From NCBI GenBank assembly GCA_963978905.1, contig OZ022258.1, positions 31,748,716-31,812,715 of the forward strand: 64,000 bases of DNA, given 5' to 3'. The notes below the pieces were generated by a model. The model did no database searches, was not told the DNA's origin, and was given only the letters and a program-made list of their open reading frames with translations. Numbering within the stretch: position 1 is the stretch's first letter; each line of letters opens with the position of its first letter. Positions 10,990 to 22,259 of the stretch are shown here, piece by piece. The translations under genes were made by a program, and so were the position numbers. The stretch comes from Trichostrongylus colubriformis. Taxonomy: Eukaryota; Nematoda; Chromadorea; Rhabditida; Trichostrongylidae.

Positions 10990-13720
10990 GTCAAGTGGAA
11001 CTTTTATCGACGGCCTGACGTTCTGACCAGATCGCCTTCTCCAGAAGCCTGAACGTACATGGGATTTTATCCTTTACACCCCCAAACGCCTTATCCCTTT
11101 AGCGACTCACGGATCATCAAGCAAACCCCCAAATAAACCCCTGTTTTCAGTGCAACATCTTCAGGTGGTCGGGTACGTATTACGGTCGAATTATAGCTTT
11201 GGCAAAAGGTCACCGCGCCTAGCTCCAGTACTTGCGATCTGCTTCATAAGCAGCACAGAAGAACCAGTGCTGCAACACATACAATTGATGTACTGTGGAT
11301 ACATAGATGACTGCTTCATCATAACATCAACACAGTCCGAAATCGACGAGTGTTTTCGCCTGATGAACCGGCAGTCCCAGTATATCAAGAAAGGTATCAC
11401 GCCATGGTTGGCGCCCCTACCTTAACACGCAGGTGATATTATCCGATGCTGCATGTTCGGTGTGAAGTGGTACAGAAAAGATAGAGAGCGCCTGAAAATC
11501 TTGGTGATCGTGCTTCAGGCGAGGTGATACTGCTGTGCAAGAAGGTTCTCAAGCGTTCCAGATTTAATGGCCCGAACAAACGCCTCCTGCACAGCTAGTG
11601 CTACTTCTTTACCAGATCCCATCTGAAAATGAGGTACTGTGCAATAATTTTACCTGAAACTATAAAACTATGATAACATAATGCTGCTATTGAGAACTAT
11701 AATAACATAATGATGTTTTGATGCGCCCTTTTTGACATAAACAGCATTTTCACACTTGAAGTTTCCACTTTCAAAAAGCGGCAAGACACATCGTGTTCTC
11801 TACTTGATTTTATGCCTATTCTGTAAATTTGAGACAACTCGATCGTTTCTCAATCGAGGGAGGTTGAAAATACAAAAGTTTCCAAACTTCGACCGCTACT
11901 GTAGCTCTAAGCTCTTTTGATTCATGCCAAATCTGCACATCTCATGGCTATGAAATATGCAGTTATTGAAAACATGTTCAAGGCGGCTGTGAATGTATGC
12001 ACAGGTCCAACAGGTCGAGTATATCCTTCTAGCTTCTGACATAGCTGCATCAAACGGCTATGTTGTTCCAGAACATCGTAGGAGGATACACACTGAGCGC
12101 TGTAAATTCCGCGTTTGGACAGATTCCCCTATGCATACCTTTACTCTCCGACAGAGAAAATGCTGCAATTCAAAGATGCCTTGTTCGAGCACAACTGGAT
12201 GATGATGTTGTTTTAGTGAGTGTTCCTCGTGACAACATCAAAAGCCAACTCAGGCTTCACGATAAGCGTTGCGTATCAGAGAATTGTGTTACATGCCCGT
12301 ATGGTACAACTGGGAATTGCGTCGAATTTGGTGTAATCTATCGAATGAAATATCAGATATTTATGGCAATGTACAGGGGGTGCCAAAAAAGTAATTTTTG
12401 TCTTCCACTGTTAACCCCACTTTAGTCGAACTCCAGCAAATTCCGACCAGGTATTTTCATCCCTATAGTGAAGAGCAAACCTCACTCTCTCACTGTTCTC
12501 CGTTACAGCCTTCTGCACGAGCAGGCACGGTTGCTTGATCCGAGTGAACAAGATGTGTCACCTCAGCTGGGCAAAATCCGAAACTTCGTCGCCCTCGTTC
12601 AACCTTGCCGAGGTTATGAACGAGGGCGACGAAGTTTCGGATTTCCCGTTCACTCTGGGTACCTGAGCGGATCACACTGGGTGATGTTCTTAAATATTCC
12701 GTGTTTCTGAGTTTCCAGCACCCTTCGTTTTCAAAAGCCAGAGCTTGTGATTACCAGTGAAACCCCTCCGGGGCAGGTTTGCGACTTGAAAAATGATACT
12801 TCGCATCATAGCCGCGTTGTCCAAGCAGCAAGGGCTCTGTAGCTTTCATGAACCGATGGGGCAATCCTTAGGAAGCTCCCCACGAAAGAACTGCCATGGA
12901 ACCTGGCTCCATTGTTTAAAGCGGACCTTGATACCGTAGGTGCTCTGAAGCCCGACTGCGCCGACAGAAGGCTCCATATTTTTATGAAGGTTAACGTACT
13001 GAGGCACTGCTCGTTCCTGCTTTTGGAGGATCATTTCGGATATATTTTGCCCGAATACTTCTATCTTTTTCGTTTCCCTGTGTTTTGGGCGATAGGCGTA
13101 TGTGGGCCGTGAGCAAAATTACTTTTTTGCACTACCTGTACATTGGGGAATCTGGGAGAAGGCAAACAACAAGTATTAAAGAACATCTTGTCGGCAAAAG
13201 ACTAGGTAACACAAGTACACATCTGGGAAAGAACATGGCGAGCATGGCGGAAACGACTTTGATGTGAAGTGCGGAACTCCAGCATGCGAAACTAAGATTT
13301 CTGCCAGAAAAGTGCTTGAAGCGTTTTGGATTTTCGCAAGAAATCCAAGTATTAACGACCGAAATGAGTGCCTATCCATTACGAATGAGTTCTCGCCATT
13401 TGCGGTACATTGCGAGCTACTGATATGAGAGGGGATGGACACGCATGTTCCCATAATAGTACTATGTTGCATGTTCTCACAGTAACTAACATAACGTTCC
13501 GCCCTCGCGCGGTTTTCTTGATGTTCCTTTGAAACCGCTACAGGAATGAGGCGCTTAGTGGTGTTGCGGATAAAATCCTAAATCCTGAGCCACCTATAGG
13601 CTTCTGGGGAAGACGTCTGGTCGAAGCGTCTGGCCTTCACTTAGAGCTCCATCTCACAACCTCGTTGGCATAACAGAGAAAATTGTAAGTGACTTCAATG
13701 CCGAGGTTTTACGAAGTAAT
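10990..13720 (+). pseudogene. Decayed Penelope-like element with RT and GIY-YIG
   Basis: A plus-strand copy of the same PLE type as the element at 37892-41450. Its start (about 11010-11120) and end (about 13540-13720) match that element's terminal repeats. The RT core at 11215-11400 reads APVLAICFISSTEEPVL then YIDDCFIITSTQSEIDECF; YIDD is the RT catalytic motif. The GIY-YIG ORF is visible at 11960-12370 (cysteine pair VTCPYGTTGNC) and resumes at 13140 with YIGESGR. A DNA transposon (12374-13138) is inserted exactly between the ATY and YIGE parts. Stops and frameshifts abound. It keeps a short segment after TSTQS that the intron copy has lost. Confidence 0.85.
12374..13138. mobile_element. 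TA-flanked TIR element nested in PLE, copy 1
   Basis: 765 bases with inverted ends CAGGGGGTGCCAAAAAAGTA and TACTTTTTTGCACTACCTG, flanked by TA (12372-12373 and 13139-13140). Removing it restores the PLE endonuclease reading across the site, so the insertion point is exact. An internal hairpin near 12580-12650 (CCGAAACTTCGTCGCCCTCG and its inverse) is prominent. No transposase motif seen; the termini and TA target fit a Tc1/mariner-type mover. A second copy, inverted, begins at about 30563. Confidence 0.85.
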
Positions 13721-13729
13721 GTAATACAA

Positions 13730-15764
13730 AAGTGTACGGTGTATTTCAAAGACAGATTTATCTCCTCTCATCGCCAAAATACATCTTTGAACAATGAAAA
13801 CCGCGCAATGTCTTCCAAAAGAAAATTATATACTTAACAAAATGATAACTGTGCTCAAACAACGCTTTGAATCGTGAATTTGGAAAAGGCTTTAATTTCA
13901 CATGAAAGTTTGAAGATGGGCTGAAAACACCAACATGAATGGAATTAACATTGCTGTGTTCAAAAGGAACAGTGCAGATCAACGATGTGATAATCGCTTC
14001 ATCCTTATCTAGTATTACCTTCCCATTCTCTAGATATCGTTGTCCCAAGTGGAACCCTCTATTTACTCTGTACAGATCAGGTCAATGCCTCGTGATGTTA
14101 CCGCATATTTGAGCCTCCCATTCTTCATTAACACTAGTGAGCAGTTCTCAAAACATTGAGGGTACCAGTGTGTCTTGATCCGTGCAGGGTAATTAGGAGG
14201 TTGATTAGCTTTTGCTCACTTAAGACTACGATATCTAAAGAATAGGAAGGCAGTAATAGACAAAAAATGTAGCCGTCACCTGAAATGATTTTTACATCCT
14301 TCAGCGGCTTCTGAACACAGCAATGTAAAGTTCATTAATGTTTTCTGTTTTCACCTCATCTTCACATTTTAATGTGGAATTGATATTCTTCCCGTACTCA
14401 CAATTTAAAGCATTGCTTGAACATATCTATTATACTATGAAGGCGTAAAATCTGCTTTCGAAGACACCATGTGATTTTCATTTCCGAAAGATGCGAAGAT
14501 CATTTTAGCGATGTGAGAGGGAATTAATATGCATTCGAAACACACCGTACACTGATATCAGGCTACATCTTAGAAGAAGCGCCCACCTGTATTTCGAAAA
14601 ACAACATGATTTCTACAATACGCAACTAGTAGTCTGTGAAAGGTGAGATGAGTGTTTTATTCAATTACTCGATTGAATCTCATGAAATGAGCTCGAACTT
14701 TCAAAAATGTTGTGAAAAGCTCCTGCTCGAATAGTCTTGCTGTTTGAAGATGATTCATTGAAAAAATGTTTGTGCGGGACATGGCGGAACGTGTTTGTGC
14801 GGAAGCAACAACTAAGCATATGAATGTAAGCCCAAAAAACCGGAGTATTGCCTGAGGGTAAGAAGGGAATTCGCGCAGCTCTCATCGAGAAGCTGGTGAC
14901 CTACACGCCCAGATTCGATATATCGTAGGTCGTTGGACCCGTCGCGTCGGAACGATTCCAGAAATTCTACATTCTTCTCATTTTATCCACTGTAAACGAA
15001 ATTATGACGGTGCGACAGCTTGCGTCGATTAACCCGTCGCCAGGTGTCGATTTTTTGAAAAATGTTAGCGGTCTTGCATTTATTTATTCGTGCATATCCA
15101 TCACTATTTCGAGTGCCATGTCCTGCGCATACTGGTGCCAAGGTTAGCTCTTCTTCACAATCGTGAAATCATATTCTCAATTCATTTCGGTCTTCATTCT
15201 TCAGTTTCTTGCCTCTAAAGAGTACTATGTAATGGGGAATTGGTATTACAGGGACACAAGGCATTTTTTTTTCAACCCTTACTATTCTTTCCCATTAGAA
15301 AACATATCCTAATACATATGACAACCGATGCTCTCCTCTAGCAGTGCCGAGCTGCATTGTTATTGGCACTGCTTTTTTACGGCGCACTCTCAGCACTTTG
15401 CAGTGGCTCGTCCGTAGTTGTACACTTCCATACTCGTCTTATTTTTTACAATAATTCGGAGAGATGGGTGTATAGCAAATATTTGTTTCAAAGCTTTTGC
15501 ATGCTTCCGCTTTCTTGCTATTACACGTCGCTAATTCCTGTTACCAGTCCGCGTAGTGACCCTGTTTTCCATTACGAGCAATCGAGTTCCTCCTCTATTT
15601 CTAATCCTTTTACTGTCATAAGACGAAGCTTTCACGAAACCCCGAAACGCCAATGTATTTCTATCGGCGTAAAAAACGACATAAGTTTAAAAAGGTCAGA
15701 GATTACCGAGGTTTATTGCTGGAGGACATATGTAAACGAAAACAAATAACTACACAATTTGAAG
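13730..15764. other. No recognised gene; possible receptor introns
   Basis: AT-rich sequence without a frame I can assign. It lies directly upstream of the last exon of the nicotinic receptor gene, so part of it must be intron, but I could not find the M1-M3 membrane segments or the ligand-binding exons. A region near 14930-15060 resembles in inverse orientation the sequence at about 10460-10560 (word GACGGTGCGAC), so the two may be arms of one old element. Confidence 0.4.
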
Positions 15765-15929
15765 GTAGTAACAAAACGCATGGTGGAGACAGATCGCGAG
15801 GAGCAGGCGTCGAGTAACTGGAAGTTTGCTGCTATGGTGGTGGACAGATTGTGTCTCTACGTCTTCACAATGTTCATCTTGGCCTCCACTATCGGAATCT
15901 TCTCATCTGCGCCATATCTTGTCGCGTAA
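15765..15929 (+). CDS. Nicotinic acetylcholine receptor subunit, last exon
   Basis: A 54-codon terminal exon ending in TAA. It begins after TTTGAAG with [14 protein letters not shown], the helix just before M4, then [15 protein letters not shown] opens the fourth membrane segment, and a hydrophobic run of about 22 residues leads to [10 protein letters not shown] at the C-terminus. [11 protein letters not shown] followed by an M4 helix and a short SAP tail is typical of Cys-loop acetylcholine receptor subunits of nematodes. Such subunits form pentameric cation channels in muscle and nerve membranes, and in parasites are the class of target hit by levamisole-like drugs. The upstream exons were not recognised, so this may be the end of a gene with long introns or an isolated exon. 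The exact subunit cannot be named from this exon alone. Confidence 0.75.
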   Translation, partial: VVTKRMVETDREEQASSNWKFAAMVVDRLCLYVFTMFILASTIGIFSSAPYLVA

Positions 15930-16740
15930 TCACTACGATCACGGCCTTCAAGCTCAATACATGAATTTTACAACGTCTATTTATATTTATCGATGACAGT
16001 GATAATCATTGCCACCTGCTTTATTTTCGAAAATGTTACAGAGATCACAACATTTATTTTCCTTAGTTAGTATAACCCTTTCAATTTTGCACCCTTTGGC
16101 GCCCAACCGCTGCTGTCCCTGTTACAGCTCCCGTAAAGGATGTCTTCTTAAACTTGCCACGAACTACTGCTCTAGAGCACTCTCGGAATTTAGCTCTAAC
16201 TGAATGTGATACTCGCACTACCATGCGGTAGGATTTGAGCTAATATGGTAATCTATTGTGCTTGGGGCCGAAACCTGTGACGGGAGCCGAGATTTCCAGA
16301 ATGTGTCTCCAGACATGAAAGGTGAAATGACTGTAGATAGTGATGCCTTGCCCTCGATGCTATTTCAATATATTTCTTTTACTTTTGCACAGCAAGCAAC
16401 CCTATATTCGAGTACTGCTTACGCTTTCGCTAAAAATGTTCACTCGCAAGCGGGTTTTTTTTTCTTATTTGAATCAGTCATTCGGTGCTGATTATTAAAG
16501 CTATGCCACACTTACATACCCTGAGTACTGTCCATCTGCCTTGCACATGTTGGGTTTATTTGATGAGCTTCTGTCTTTTCTTGATGGATGTGATATTTTA
16601 GAATATCGATGAATTGCTGCTCATTTGTTTAGCTTGAGGATAAATATAAGTATTTGGTGGTTGTGTGCAAACCATATATACACTCTCGAAGAGGCTACAT
16701 TCAACGAAACTGCTCCAGTAGCAAAGGTAGCTGAGGGATA
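15930..16740. other. 3' flank of receptor gene, no recognised gene
   Basis: AT-rich sequence following the receptor stop codon. It should contain the 3' untranslated region, but I could not fix a polyadenylation site. No further coding exon recognised. Confidence 0.4.
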
Positions 16741-17130
16741 TTAGATTGTACCAAAAGTCTTGTAGGATTTTTTCGATCATCACTCTTTATTATTATTTTT
16801 TCAACAAACGACAAATAGGCAACAACGTAACCACCATTGTTATCGACAACACTCCCCCACCACATAGGTAGGTCGTTGATTCCCTTCTCCCATAACTCTG
16901 GGTCCTGAGAGTCGAAGAGGTTAGCGATCGCCTTTGCAACTAAGTCATAATCAACTAATTTTTTCTTGGCCAGGAAAGATTTCAGAGGATGGGAAAGGTG
17001 ATAGTCAGAAGGAGCAATGTCTGGAGAGTGTGACGGGCGGGGCAAGGCATCCCAGCCGAGCTCCTGTAGCTTGGCCTGGATACCCTTCGTGACGTGGGAG
17101 CGGACATCGTCATGAAAGACGGTGACCGCG
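16741..17130 (-). pseudogene. Mariner transposase remnant, 3' part
   Basis: Read on the minus strand: FHDDVRSHVTKGIQAKLQEL, then GWDALPRPSHSPDIAPSDYH and a long tail to VVAYLSF. Counting from the first aspartate of HDD to the one in PSDY gives 34 intervening residues, the DD34D spacing of mariner. The element end at 16741 (TTAGATTGTACCAAAAGTCT) is a diverged form of the terminus of the mariner at 59219-60107, and both share a stretch reading, inverted, GTGATGATCGAAAAAA. The N-terminal DNA-binding part and the 5' terminus were not found, so it is a truncated copy. Confidence 0.8.
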
Positions 17131-18202
17131 GACGTTCTCCGGCACCACTACCAGCCGACCATGGTCGTCTTGCAATTGTGAACTGTGAACAAGGTGTTTG
17201 ATGTGCGTTTGATGGCATAAGCTCGACACCTTGTTTGCAGCCCACAATTTCAGCAGGATTAAGGAAGCAGCGTGTCCCTTTACTCTGTTTATCTTTGCGT
17301 TGCCCATGTGCTCTTCTCTCCACAATATCGTCTCAAGCATCCACTTTAGAAAGTTAGTGTATTACTTAGTTTTCTTTTTGTGTGGGCCGCTTTCTGATGT
17401 TCTTCGAGATTTTTGAGTTGAGATCAAATAGGATATTAGTTTGTGAATTGAGCCAGTAATGTAGTCAGTTTTAAAACATCTCCCCTTTACACTTTGAGCC
17501 TCAGCCTGAGAAATTCCGTTGATCACTGCCTAGCTCAATGAATACGACCACCTTGCCCGCCCAGCGGACCAAATTCGACCACCTGTCGAGGATTCGACGA
17601 CGCACCCTTCACCCTGCGCCGTAGCACGCGGTCAACGCTCTGTTCCGTAAAAAAAGTCATGATGGATCTGGTGTCACTAGCCTTGCGACGGTCCTTATCA
17701 ATTGCAACCACTCTCGGTCTCCACCGTTGGTGGCCCCTTCCCAGTCTCTAAATCACTCGTAAAATTCATGCTCTCTGTGAGATGCTTCGGTGACAAATAG
17801 GATACAAACAGACATACTAAGTGAATTATTTATATAGTAGAATACTAAATATGGTCTGTCTCTCCAGCCGCAAATGAATGATTGTGCTAATGGAATGGAT
17901 AGAGAAAAACGACCATTCACGTGAATGAGCATCTGAATGGTTAGCAATATCAATCTAAGGTGTGATAATGCCAATTACTTATTTGAGCGCCATCTGGTAC
18001 ACACGCAGTCATTCCGTGGTGTGATGATGCCGCACTAGGTCCCAGCACAGAAGAAAGTGAGTGATGAGTGCCTGAAGAACAGTATGGTTTCGCTACGTCA
18101 TTCAAAGGGAAAGGAGCGAAAAGATATGAAAGTTCTTCCAGTAAGCCACAGCTCAACCGCATCGGATAATGAGTCACTTAAGGGACCATCATCGTCGCAG
18201 AA
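17131..18202. other. Stretch without recognised genes
   Basis: Between the mariner remnant and the LTR composite. Open frames are short and carry no motif I recognise. The AACAAGGTGTTTGAT/CGACACCTTGTTTGC pair near 17190-17240 is a small inverted repeat. Confidence 0.4.
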
Positions 18203-18535
18203 GTCATATTCGTGGCTTAGCCACAGGATCCCCATATAGTGTATCAGACCAGCGACCCAGAGTATCACACTATATTTATCATGAATTGAGTATCAGATTG
18301 CGTAATAACAGATCGTGGTTCTTCGGTGATCCTTGGGGTCGAGACTGGAAGGTGATGGGTCTATGAGGCGACGTCTGATGGACAAGCAGGAACGGGTGTT
18401 CGGGCTCGACGAGGTGGTAGTCGGCGGCTGCGCAGCATATTTCTCCCTCGTACCAGCGGGACGACGGCCTTAAATACAGCGGCCTTATAATGGTGACTCA
18501 GCACTCATGGGAATCTACTTCCGTGAATGCTTACA
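18203..18535 (-). repeat. Long terminal repeat, 3' copy
   Basis: Matches 26648-26995 with scattered substitutions and small indels; shared words include GAATTGAGTATCAGATTGCG, ATCGTGGTTCTTCGG/GTCGTGGTTCTTCGG and GACGACGGCCTTAAATACAG. Read on the minus strand, CTGTATTTAAGGCC provides a TATA-like box for an LTR promoter. Confidence 0.8.
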
Positions 18536-18767
18536 CCTCCCCTTTTACCCCAAGTCCGCCCTTGGACTAAAAAAATAAAAATAATATAAATGGATAAGAC
18601 GGGGAAAATAGGTAAAATGAGGAAGGTACCCACCGAAGGTTATGGAAAAAAGGTTAGGAACCTTAGTGAGGAGTGTGTAGAGTAGCTTCAGAGGACGTAG
18701 CTCCACGGTAGTGAACCCATTCGACGACTCGACGCCAGTAGTGTAGGCGTCTGATGGATTCCTCGTG

Positions 18768-19827
18768 CTAAACAAAGTAGCCTTGACGACAACGCGTCAA
18801 AGCCACATCAAGTCGACGTGGGTCATCGATGAAGTCTTCGCTTTCAGGATCGGATGCCGTTTTGGTGCTGAGGAGGACAACGATGTCCTTTTCCCTGCCT
18901 TGCACCGAGTCGACAGTGTGGATTTCGACATTAATGCACTTGGCGAATGGCTCGAGCAGCCGGAACCGCTCTCGATAGAACACGATGATGGCCAGCGAAG
19001 CGGGGTTTGATTTCTTGTCAAGGACAGCCCGGATGACTTGCTGGCACACCGTAGCCTCTTCTTTGTTATAGTGTGAACCGCTGAAGGCCTTCTTGGACGT
19101 TCTAGGCACGAAACAAAGGGGATTTTTTTTTGGAAAACAAAGAAGATTTTTGGGTTTAGACAACGGACCGCTGTAGAAACAGCTAGGGCTCCTCTGCTGT
19201 GGTACAACTGACCAGCTGTTGGTCGTAGATGATCTAATTAGGGACGCCGTACAACTCAGAGTGAGCTCGGAATATCCTGGGAATCGGAATATGGTGGCGA
19301 GGTGTGCCGTTGGAACGCCTTCCGCAAGCAGGAAATCCATAACACCTTGTGCCCCAGATTTAGTCGGGCTGGAGTTATGGGGACATCTGGCGTGTGGCTC
19401 CAGCTGGTGGGTGTCGCCAATATAAATGTGGCGAGCGTTGGGTAGACGAATGGCGATGGCCGTCATTGCGGGCTCCGGGATCTACGAGACCTCGTCGTCG
19501 ATGACGGTTTTCACATCACACAAGAAGCCGTTGAGGACTTCTCCGGGGCTTAGCGCGTTGAGCAATGTCGCGGTAGTGAGGCAGACCACAGCGGGCTCCC
19601 TACCGCGAACATGATCGCGATCACGTCCTTCGTGATGTCGGGAACGTCCCTTTCTGCCAGACGAATTCTACCCGCTTTTCTTCCGTCAGGTACAGGGCGC
19701 GTTCCGGGTGGAGGAGGTACCTCTCGAGCAGTTGACGTCCGCGTTGGCACTTCCTGCATAGTTCGAGGAGGTTGTCGTCAAGGAAGTGGGCATAATCGTC
19801 GCAAAGGCCCATAAGGATGGTCTGCAT
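18768..19827 (-). pseudogene. UPF1/DNA2-type SF1 helicase, broken
   Basis: The C-terminal half is well kept: ARHIYIGDTHQLEPHARC (motif III region), ATIFRF, then HTVDSVQGREKDIVVLLSTK (motif V) and DDPRRLDVALTRCR (motif VI, with the arginine finger). This is the helicase family of UPF1, NFX1-type and similar nematode ATP-dependent RNA/DNA helicases. Upstream, VIDDEVS marks motif II, but the glutamine codon that should follow is a stop (19482-19484), and the N-terminal piece (MQTILMGLCDDY... TEEKRVEFVW) is in another frame. Motif I was not found. It lies on the same strand as the surrounding LTR element, between its integrase part and its 3' LTR, so it may be an element cargo gene rather than a host gene. 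Confidence 0.75.
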
Positions 19828-20129
19828 GTTAACATCCGGGGAGTGCCGAATCGGACATTCAGTTAGCGTGAATCGGACACGTAGCGAAGCACGTCGAGAT
19901 TCCTGAATTCATCGAGACATGATAGCGTCACCGTGAACTGCGCGACGGCTATGTTAGTGGTAGACCTTGCGATTACCGTCGAACCGTGAGTAGTGAAGAA
20001 ACTTCTACGCGGTTCGCCTCCCTGTTAAAGGTGTCACGCGGAAGAAGAACCGATAGAGAAGAATCTCCAACTCTTAAGTTCACTGTTTATGAACCAATTT
20101 ATTAACAAAAATAATAAAACTGACCAAAC

Positions 20130-20493
20130 CTTCCACAGGTTAATCTTTCAACGAATAATTAATCAATGAATTATTCGAATTCACTCGAATGACGCACATC
20201 ACATACCCAGTTGCAGCACACATTATGAATATCAGTTACAATAGAAACGCTACAGAAATGCACATCTCTGGGGAAAATCGCAGATAGACGTCAACGCGCA
20301 ACAGCCCCAAAAGACAGCCACAAAAACTGACGATTCCGAGTCACCGAGCCAAGAGCCTCTTTGTTTCCCTCTCGCCCTTTTTATACGGCAACCATCGCGT
20401 CTCTCTACCTGGGGAATTCCACCACAGCAATATGGATGCTGACATTCCGATGAGCCCGATCTAGAAGAAAACATATAGGAATTTGTCCAACTT
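20130..20493 (-). repeat. LTR of inner element, 3' copy
   Basis: Direct repeat partner of 22260-22558; shared words are CACATCTCTGGGGAAAA, GCAGATAGACGTCAACGCGC and GAGCCCGATCTAGAAGAAAA. This copy carries about 70 extra bases near 20165-20235. On the minus strand CCGTATAAAAAGGGCGAGAG forms a TATA box, so the promoter points into the gag-like ORFs from the other copy. Confidence 0.75.
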
Positions 20494-20547
20494 GCTTTAC
20501 TAAAATCTTCTATGCCTACACAATATGATAATGGTAACATCACCTTT

Positions 20548-21015
20548 TTACTCACTAGACCTAGGGACGACTATCGTCGTCAATCCCCCCCCGCGCCAGA
20601 GTTGCAGCTCCTCTCTTTTTGCTTGTTGATCGTACGCATGTCTTTGTTGATCTCCTGGTGATTGCGCTGCCCATCTCCCGTACATTGGCTGTCCCCTGCG
20701 TCTTCGCGTGGCCTGATTCTGTTCGATCACTGCTTCTCGGAAGCCTCTTCGTGCTGCATTTAACCTCTCGCGTGCTTGTTGTTTCAGGTCTGGTATGCCA
20801 CAAGCAGCCGTATGTTGTTCGAATTCGTCTATCATGTCTTCGAACGAGGTTCCTTTTACGCACTCGCAGTAGTAGCACCTCCTATGGAGGTACGGGCAAT
20901 CGTCGAATGGTGAGCAACGCTCCAGACATGTTATACAGAGCACTTCGTCCCTTATTAGTGCGTAATGGTCCTCGGCTTTTGGTTCACCCAGTACACCGCA
21001 GAACGCGCATCGCAT
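20548..21015 (-). pseudogene. Gag-like protein, Cys/His-rich part
   Basis: 155 codons. The N-terminal third has repeated zinc-binding pairs: CAFCG (residues 3-6), CITC and CLERC near residue 30, HRRCYYCEC near 45-52 and H..AC near 70, followed by a basic, glutamine-rich tail. This arrangement is like the Cys-rich gag modules of nematode LTR retroelements. It lies downstream of the coiled-coil ORF at 21195-21803 on the same strand and is separated from it by a TIR element (21040-21283), so the two are the halves of one original ORF. The methionine at the annotated start is internal to that ORF. The function proposed is packaging of element RNA; the family assignment is inference. Confidence 0.6.
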
Positions 21016-21039
21016 CTCTGGGACATTCTCGGTGGGTGG

Positions 21040-21283
21040 GGGTGTGTACCCTTATGTTAGGGCCGCACTGCGGCATGTCGCAGGCGAAGCAATACGGACG
21101 AGCTAAAGGCGTCATGTTGTTGGGTCTCGAAGCGATTAAAAGTCAACTGCGTATGGCACCCCTAGCATTACCTTGTAATCGTTCTGAGACCTTACTACCG
21201 CGACGCGCAGGCTCGCACACATGTGTCGCACACCGTTCGTCGTCGTGCGGCATCCTGATGTAAGGGTAAAGGGTACACACCCC
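21040..21283. mobile_element. GGGTGT-type MITE inside gag-like ORF
   Basis: Inverted ends GGGTGTGTACCCTTATGTTA and TAAGGGTAAAGGGTACACACCCC with a 244-base body. The flanks GGTGGGTGG (21031-21039) and GGTGAGCGG (21284-21292) are a 9-base duplication with two differences. The insertion separates the coiled-coil and Cys-rich parts of the gag-like protein. Inner words GCAATACGGACG and TCTCGAAGCGATTAAAA recall, loosely, the loop of the 259-488 element (TTGAAGCGAT). Confidence 0.75.
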
Positions 21284-21803
21284 GGTGAGCGGTGCTATTT
21301 TTTCCTGTATATCTCCTGGAAGCTTCATGTAATCTATCCATTCGTCTTTCTAGGATCCGACACCGCTGTTCCAGTTCTTCTACCTCACCGTCTGTGCTTT
21401 CTGTCTCCTCAGTTTCTCCACTGGTGCTCTCTCCTTCCTCCATTTCCTCCATTTCTCCGTACGTGTCTTCATCCTCCTCACCCGCCTTTAAGTCCTCTAT
21501 AGACGGTCTTTCCTCTACGCGCTGACTAATCTGTTGCTGTTTTTCGGGCGACTGATCGCCCACTTCTTCCTCATCGGAGTCTTCTGACGCTAGGAGTGGT
21601 AGGTCCTCGTCCACTGTCACCTTACGCGTCATCTGTTCGAAGTGTTCGTCGTCATTAAGTTCTGCGTCTTCTGATCTTTCTCGCGTTCGTGCAGCTTGAT
21701 CTTTTACATTTTTCAGTGTCGCAATTTCGGCTGATTGACTGTCTAGTTGGATTTGCAGTTGGTGAAATTTCTCGTCCATTTTTTGTTTTTCTTCGGACGT
21801 CAA
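21195..21803 (-). pseudogene. Gag-like protein, coiled-coil and acidic part
   Basis: Begins MTSEEKQKMDEKFHQLQIQL with heptad-like spacing to about residue 50, then a very acidic middle (runs such as EEDEDTYGEMEEMEE) and a second helix around EELEQRCRILERRM. The last 25 codons or so are read into the inserted MITE. The frame that joins to the Cys-rich part runs through KLPGDIQEKIAPLT, one base off this ORF, so a frameshift lies near 21350. Length and composition fit a retroelement structural protein; no enzyme motif is present. Confidence 0.55.
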
Positions 21804-22259
21804 ATGTTCGAAGGCTTTCCTGAATAATACGTTTACATGTTCGGCCTGAGTGGCACATGGTTCCGTTCTGAACTCATTATCCGCACGTTACATGTGTGTC
21901 TGAATTTCTTCAATTATGATCGCTAACTGTTTAATCTTACTGTCCATCACGCGCAAACTCCCTTGTACTTCGTTTTTCAGCTCCTTTTTCCTATCCGGAC
22001 AAGCGAGCTTTTTGTAGAACAACATGGTAAGGGCCGATCGTACTCCTAAGCGTGACAGTTCCTGTTTCGTCCCTTCGATCTTGTGTAATAGCTTGGCGAG
22101 TATTCCAACCCGGGATGCTGGTGTGGCCCGCAGAAATGCCTCATGCGAACGCGTACATTGCCATTATTGTTTAAGGGCTGACACAACTTTTATCTGTATT
22201 CTGAGCTCTTCGGATATCTCGTTTAAATCTTCTTGGACGGCTTTCCAGTTTTTATGCAA

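Noticed and set aside
13758..14048. Minus-strand 96-codon open frame
   Set aside because: No recognisable motif, isolated, in AT-rich sequence; compatible with chance.
15357..15749. 130-codon open frame upstream of the receptor exon as part of the receptor
   Set aside because: It does not read like membrane segments M1-M3 or the ligand-binding domain, and no fitting splice joint to 15765 was found.
20619..21263. Plus-strand 214-codon open frame
   Set aside because: It is the antisense shadow of the gag-like ORFs and runs into the inserted MITE.
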